From contig CAIXAY010000530.1 in the NCBI GenBank assembly GCA_903917505.1, positions 1-20,511 of the forward strand: DNA of 20,511 nt, read 5' to 3'. The stretch comes from an uncultured beta proteobacterium (GTDB lineage Bacteria > Pseudomonadota > Gammaproteobacteria > Burkholderiales > Rhodocyclaceae). Below, piece after piece: positions 15,566 through 20,511 of the stretch (position 1 is the stretch's first letter; each line of letters opens with the position of its first letter). Position numbers and translations under genes: made by a program. The notes under the pieces are model-generated. The model ran no database searches, was not told the origin of the DNA, and saw only the letters and a program-made list of their open reading frames with translations.

Positions 15566-17032
15566 TCAACGCGGCAGGGTAGTTGATCCCATGAGGAAAT
15601 TGTCGACTTCGCGCGCGCATTGCCTGCCCTCGCGAATCGCCCAGACGACAAGCGATTGTCCGCGGCGCGTATCGCCGGCGGCGAACACTCTGGGCGCGCT
15701 GGTGGCGTAGCAACCGTCGCCGTCGGTGGTCGCCTTGGCGTTGCCGCGCGCGTCCTTGGCTACGCCAAAGGCATCGAGCAGGCCGCCGACCGGATTGACG
15801 AAGCCCATGGCCAGAAGAACGAGATCGGCCTGCACGACCTTCTCGCTGCCGGCGATTTCGCTCATCTTGCCGTCTTTCCACTCGAGATCGACGGTCTTCA
15901 GCGATTTGAGCAGGCCTTTCTCGCCGATCAACTCCTTGGTGGCGATCGCGAAACAGCGTTGCGTATCGCCTTCGAGATGCGACGACGAGGTGCGCAGCTT
16001 GAGCGGCCAGTACGGCCAGGTCAGTTCCTTGATTTCGTGTTGCGGCGGCTGCGGCAGCAATTCGAACTGGGTCACCGAAGCGGCGCCGTGGCGGTAGCTG
16101 GTGCCGACGCAGTCGGATCCGGTATCGCCGCCGCCGATGACGACGACATGCTTGCCCTTGGCGCTGATCGGGTTGGGCTTGCCGCCGGCCACCGTCTTGT
16201 TTTGCGGGATAAGGAATTGCAGCGCGGGATAAGTGCCTTTCAATTCGCGCCCCGGAATCGGCAGTTCGCGCGGCACTTCCGAACCGGCGGCGAGGATCAC
16301 CGCGTCGAATTCGCTGCAGATCTGCTCGGCGGCGATGAATTCCTTCGCGTCGCTGGCGATGCCGGCCGGCAAGTCCTTGCTGCCGATCATCACGCCGGTA
16401 CGAAAAGTGACGCCCTCGGCCTGAAGCTGTTTGACTCGGCGCGCGACCAGCGACTTGTCGAGCTTGAAGTCGGGGATGCCATAGGTGAGCAAGCCGCCCG
16501 GCTTGTCGTTCTTCTCGAACACCGTGACATCGTGGCCGACGCGCGCCAGTTGCTGGGCGGCAGCAAGGCCCGCCGGCCCGGAGCCGATGATCGCGACGCG
16601 CTTGCCAGTTTTCACGGCAGCCGGTTGCGGAACGATCCAGCCCATCTGCCAGCCCTTGTCGACGATCGCATGCTCGATCGACTTGATGCCCACCGGCTCG
16701 GTATTGATGTTCAGCGTACAGGCCTCTTCGCAAGGGGCCGGACAAATCCGCCCGGTGAAATCGGGGAAGTTGTTGGTCGAATGCAGCACGGCCAGCGCCT
16801 GCTCCCAGTTGCCGCGATAAACGAGATCATTCCAGTCGGGGATGATGTTGTTGACCGGGCAGCCGGTGTTGCAGAACGGGATGCCGCAATCCATGCAGCG
16901 CGAACCCTGCAGCGCCGCCTGCTCGTCGTTGAGCGTGGCGATGAATTCGCGGTAGTGCTTCAAGCGTGCTGTGGTCGGCTCATAGGCTTCCGACAGTCGT
17001 TGATGCTCCATGAAACCGGTCGGCTTTCCCAT
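15566..17032 (-). CDS. gltD: Glutamate synthase (NADPH) small (beta) subunit
   Basis: GltD takes electrons from NADPH through FAD and passes them to GltB, which makes glutamate from 2-oxoglutarate and glutamine. The 488 residues fit the family. Cysteines 46, 49, 54 and 58 ([13 protein letters not shown]) and 97, 101 and 105 (CPAPCEEAC) hold the N-terminal iron-sulfur clusters. The FAD-binding motif GSGPAG is at 150-155 and the NADPH motif GGGDTG at 300-305. The C-terminus ([12 protein letters not shown]) is of the normal type, so the gene is complete. The ATG directly follows the gltB stop (TAAATG) with its ribosome binding site inside gltB, indicating coupled translation. Confidence 0.97.
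   Translation of the reverse strand: MGKPTGFMEHQRLSEAYEPTTARLKHYREFIATLNDEQAALQGSRCMDCGIPFCNTGCPVNNIIPDWNDLVYRGNWEQALAVLHSTNNFPDFTGRICPAPCEEACTLNINTEPVGIKSIEHAIVDKGWQMGWIVPQPAAVKTGKRVAIIGSGPAGLAAAQQLARVGHDVTVFEKNDKPGGLLTYGIPDFKLDKSLVARRVKQLQAEGVTFRTGVMIGSKDLPAGIASDAKEFIAAEQICSEFDAVILAAGSEVPRELPIPGRELKGTYPALQFLIPQNKTVAGGKPNPISAKGKHVVVIGGGDTGSDCVGTSYRHGAASVTQFELLPQPPQHEIKELTWPYWPLKLRTSSSHLEGDTQRCFAIATKELIGEKGLLKSLKTVDLEWKDGKMSEIAGSEKVVQADLVLLAMGFVNPVGGLLDAFGVAKDARGNAKATTDGDGCYATSAPRVFAAGDTRRGQSLVVWAIREGRQCAREVDNFLMGSTTLPR

Positions 17033-20511
<3,479 letters not shown>

Overview
The window reads as a proteobacterial chromosome segment. The GC-rich glmUS and gltBD housekeeping genes and the style of their proteins suggest a betaproteobacterium, plausibly Rhodocyclales; this is an inference, since there is no rRNA or other taxonomic marker here. 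Apart from a gene fragment at 13.9-15.55 kb and one candidate small gene, every gene lies on the minus strand.

Region A (121-7313) is an accessory catabolic cluster, visibly more A+T-rich than the rest. In transcription order (right to left) it holds a LysR regulator, a regulatory gap, a transketolase split into two subunits whose genes overlap by ATGA, a short-chain dehydrogenase, a TRAP substrate-binding protein and a fused TRAP QM permease. The gap contains a plausible sigma-70 promoter with two perfect 15-bp inverted repeats at about -60 and -43, the usual layout of LysR-type sites. Together the genes look like a complete import, oxidise and C2-transfer module for a small, probably anionic, polyol, sugar or sulfonate. 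The substrate cannot be read from the sequence, and no kinase, isomerase or sulfur-metabolism gene is in view.

Region B (7314-8302) has little coding sequence. It holds the LysR promoter, a 36-residue candidate membrane peptide with a good ribosome binding site, an inverted repeat resembling an insertion-sequence end, and a nested 91-bp inverted repeat. It looks like the debris-rich edge of an acquired region.

Region C (8303-13951) is GC-rich. It holds glmS and glmU, which make UDP-GlcNAc for the envelope, preceded by a three-TM protein with a cytosolic winged helix, and before that a sigma-54-type AAA+ activator lacking its N-terminus.

Region D (13.9-15.55 kb) is a plus-strand fragment of a PEP-synthase/rifampin-phosphotransferase-like protein without its ATP-grasp domain. 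The broken ends of this fragment and of the AAA+ regulator meet head to head near 13.91 kb, so the sequence records either a rearrangement or an assembly chimera.

Region E (15566-20511) is gltD followed by gltB, the NADPH glutamate synthase. gltB runs off the right edge. Glutamate synthase and GlmS both belong to glutamine/glutamate nitrogen flow.
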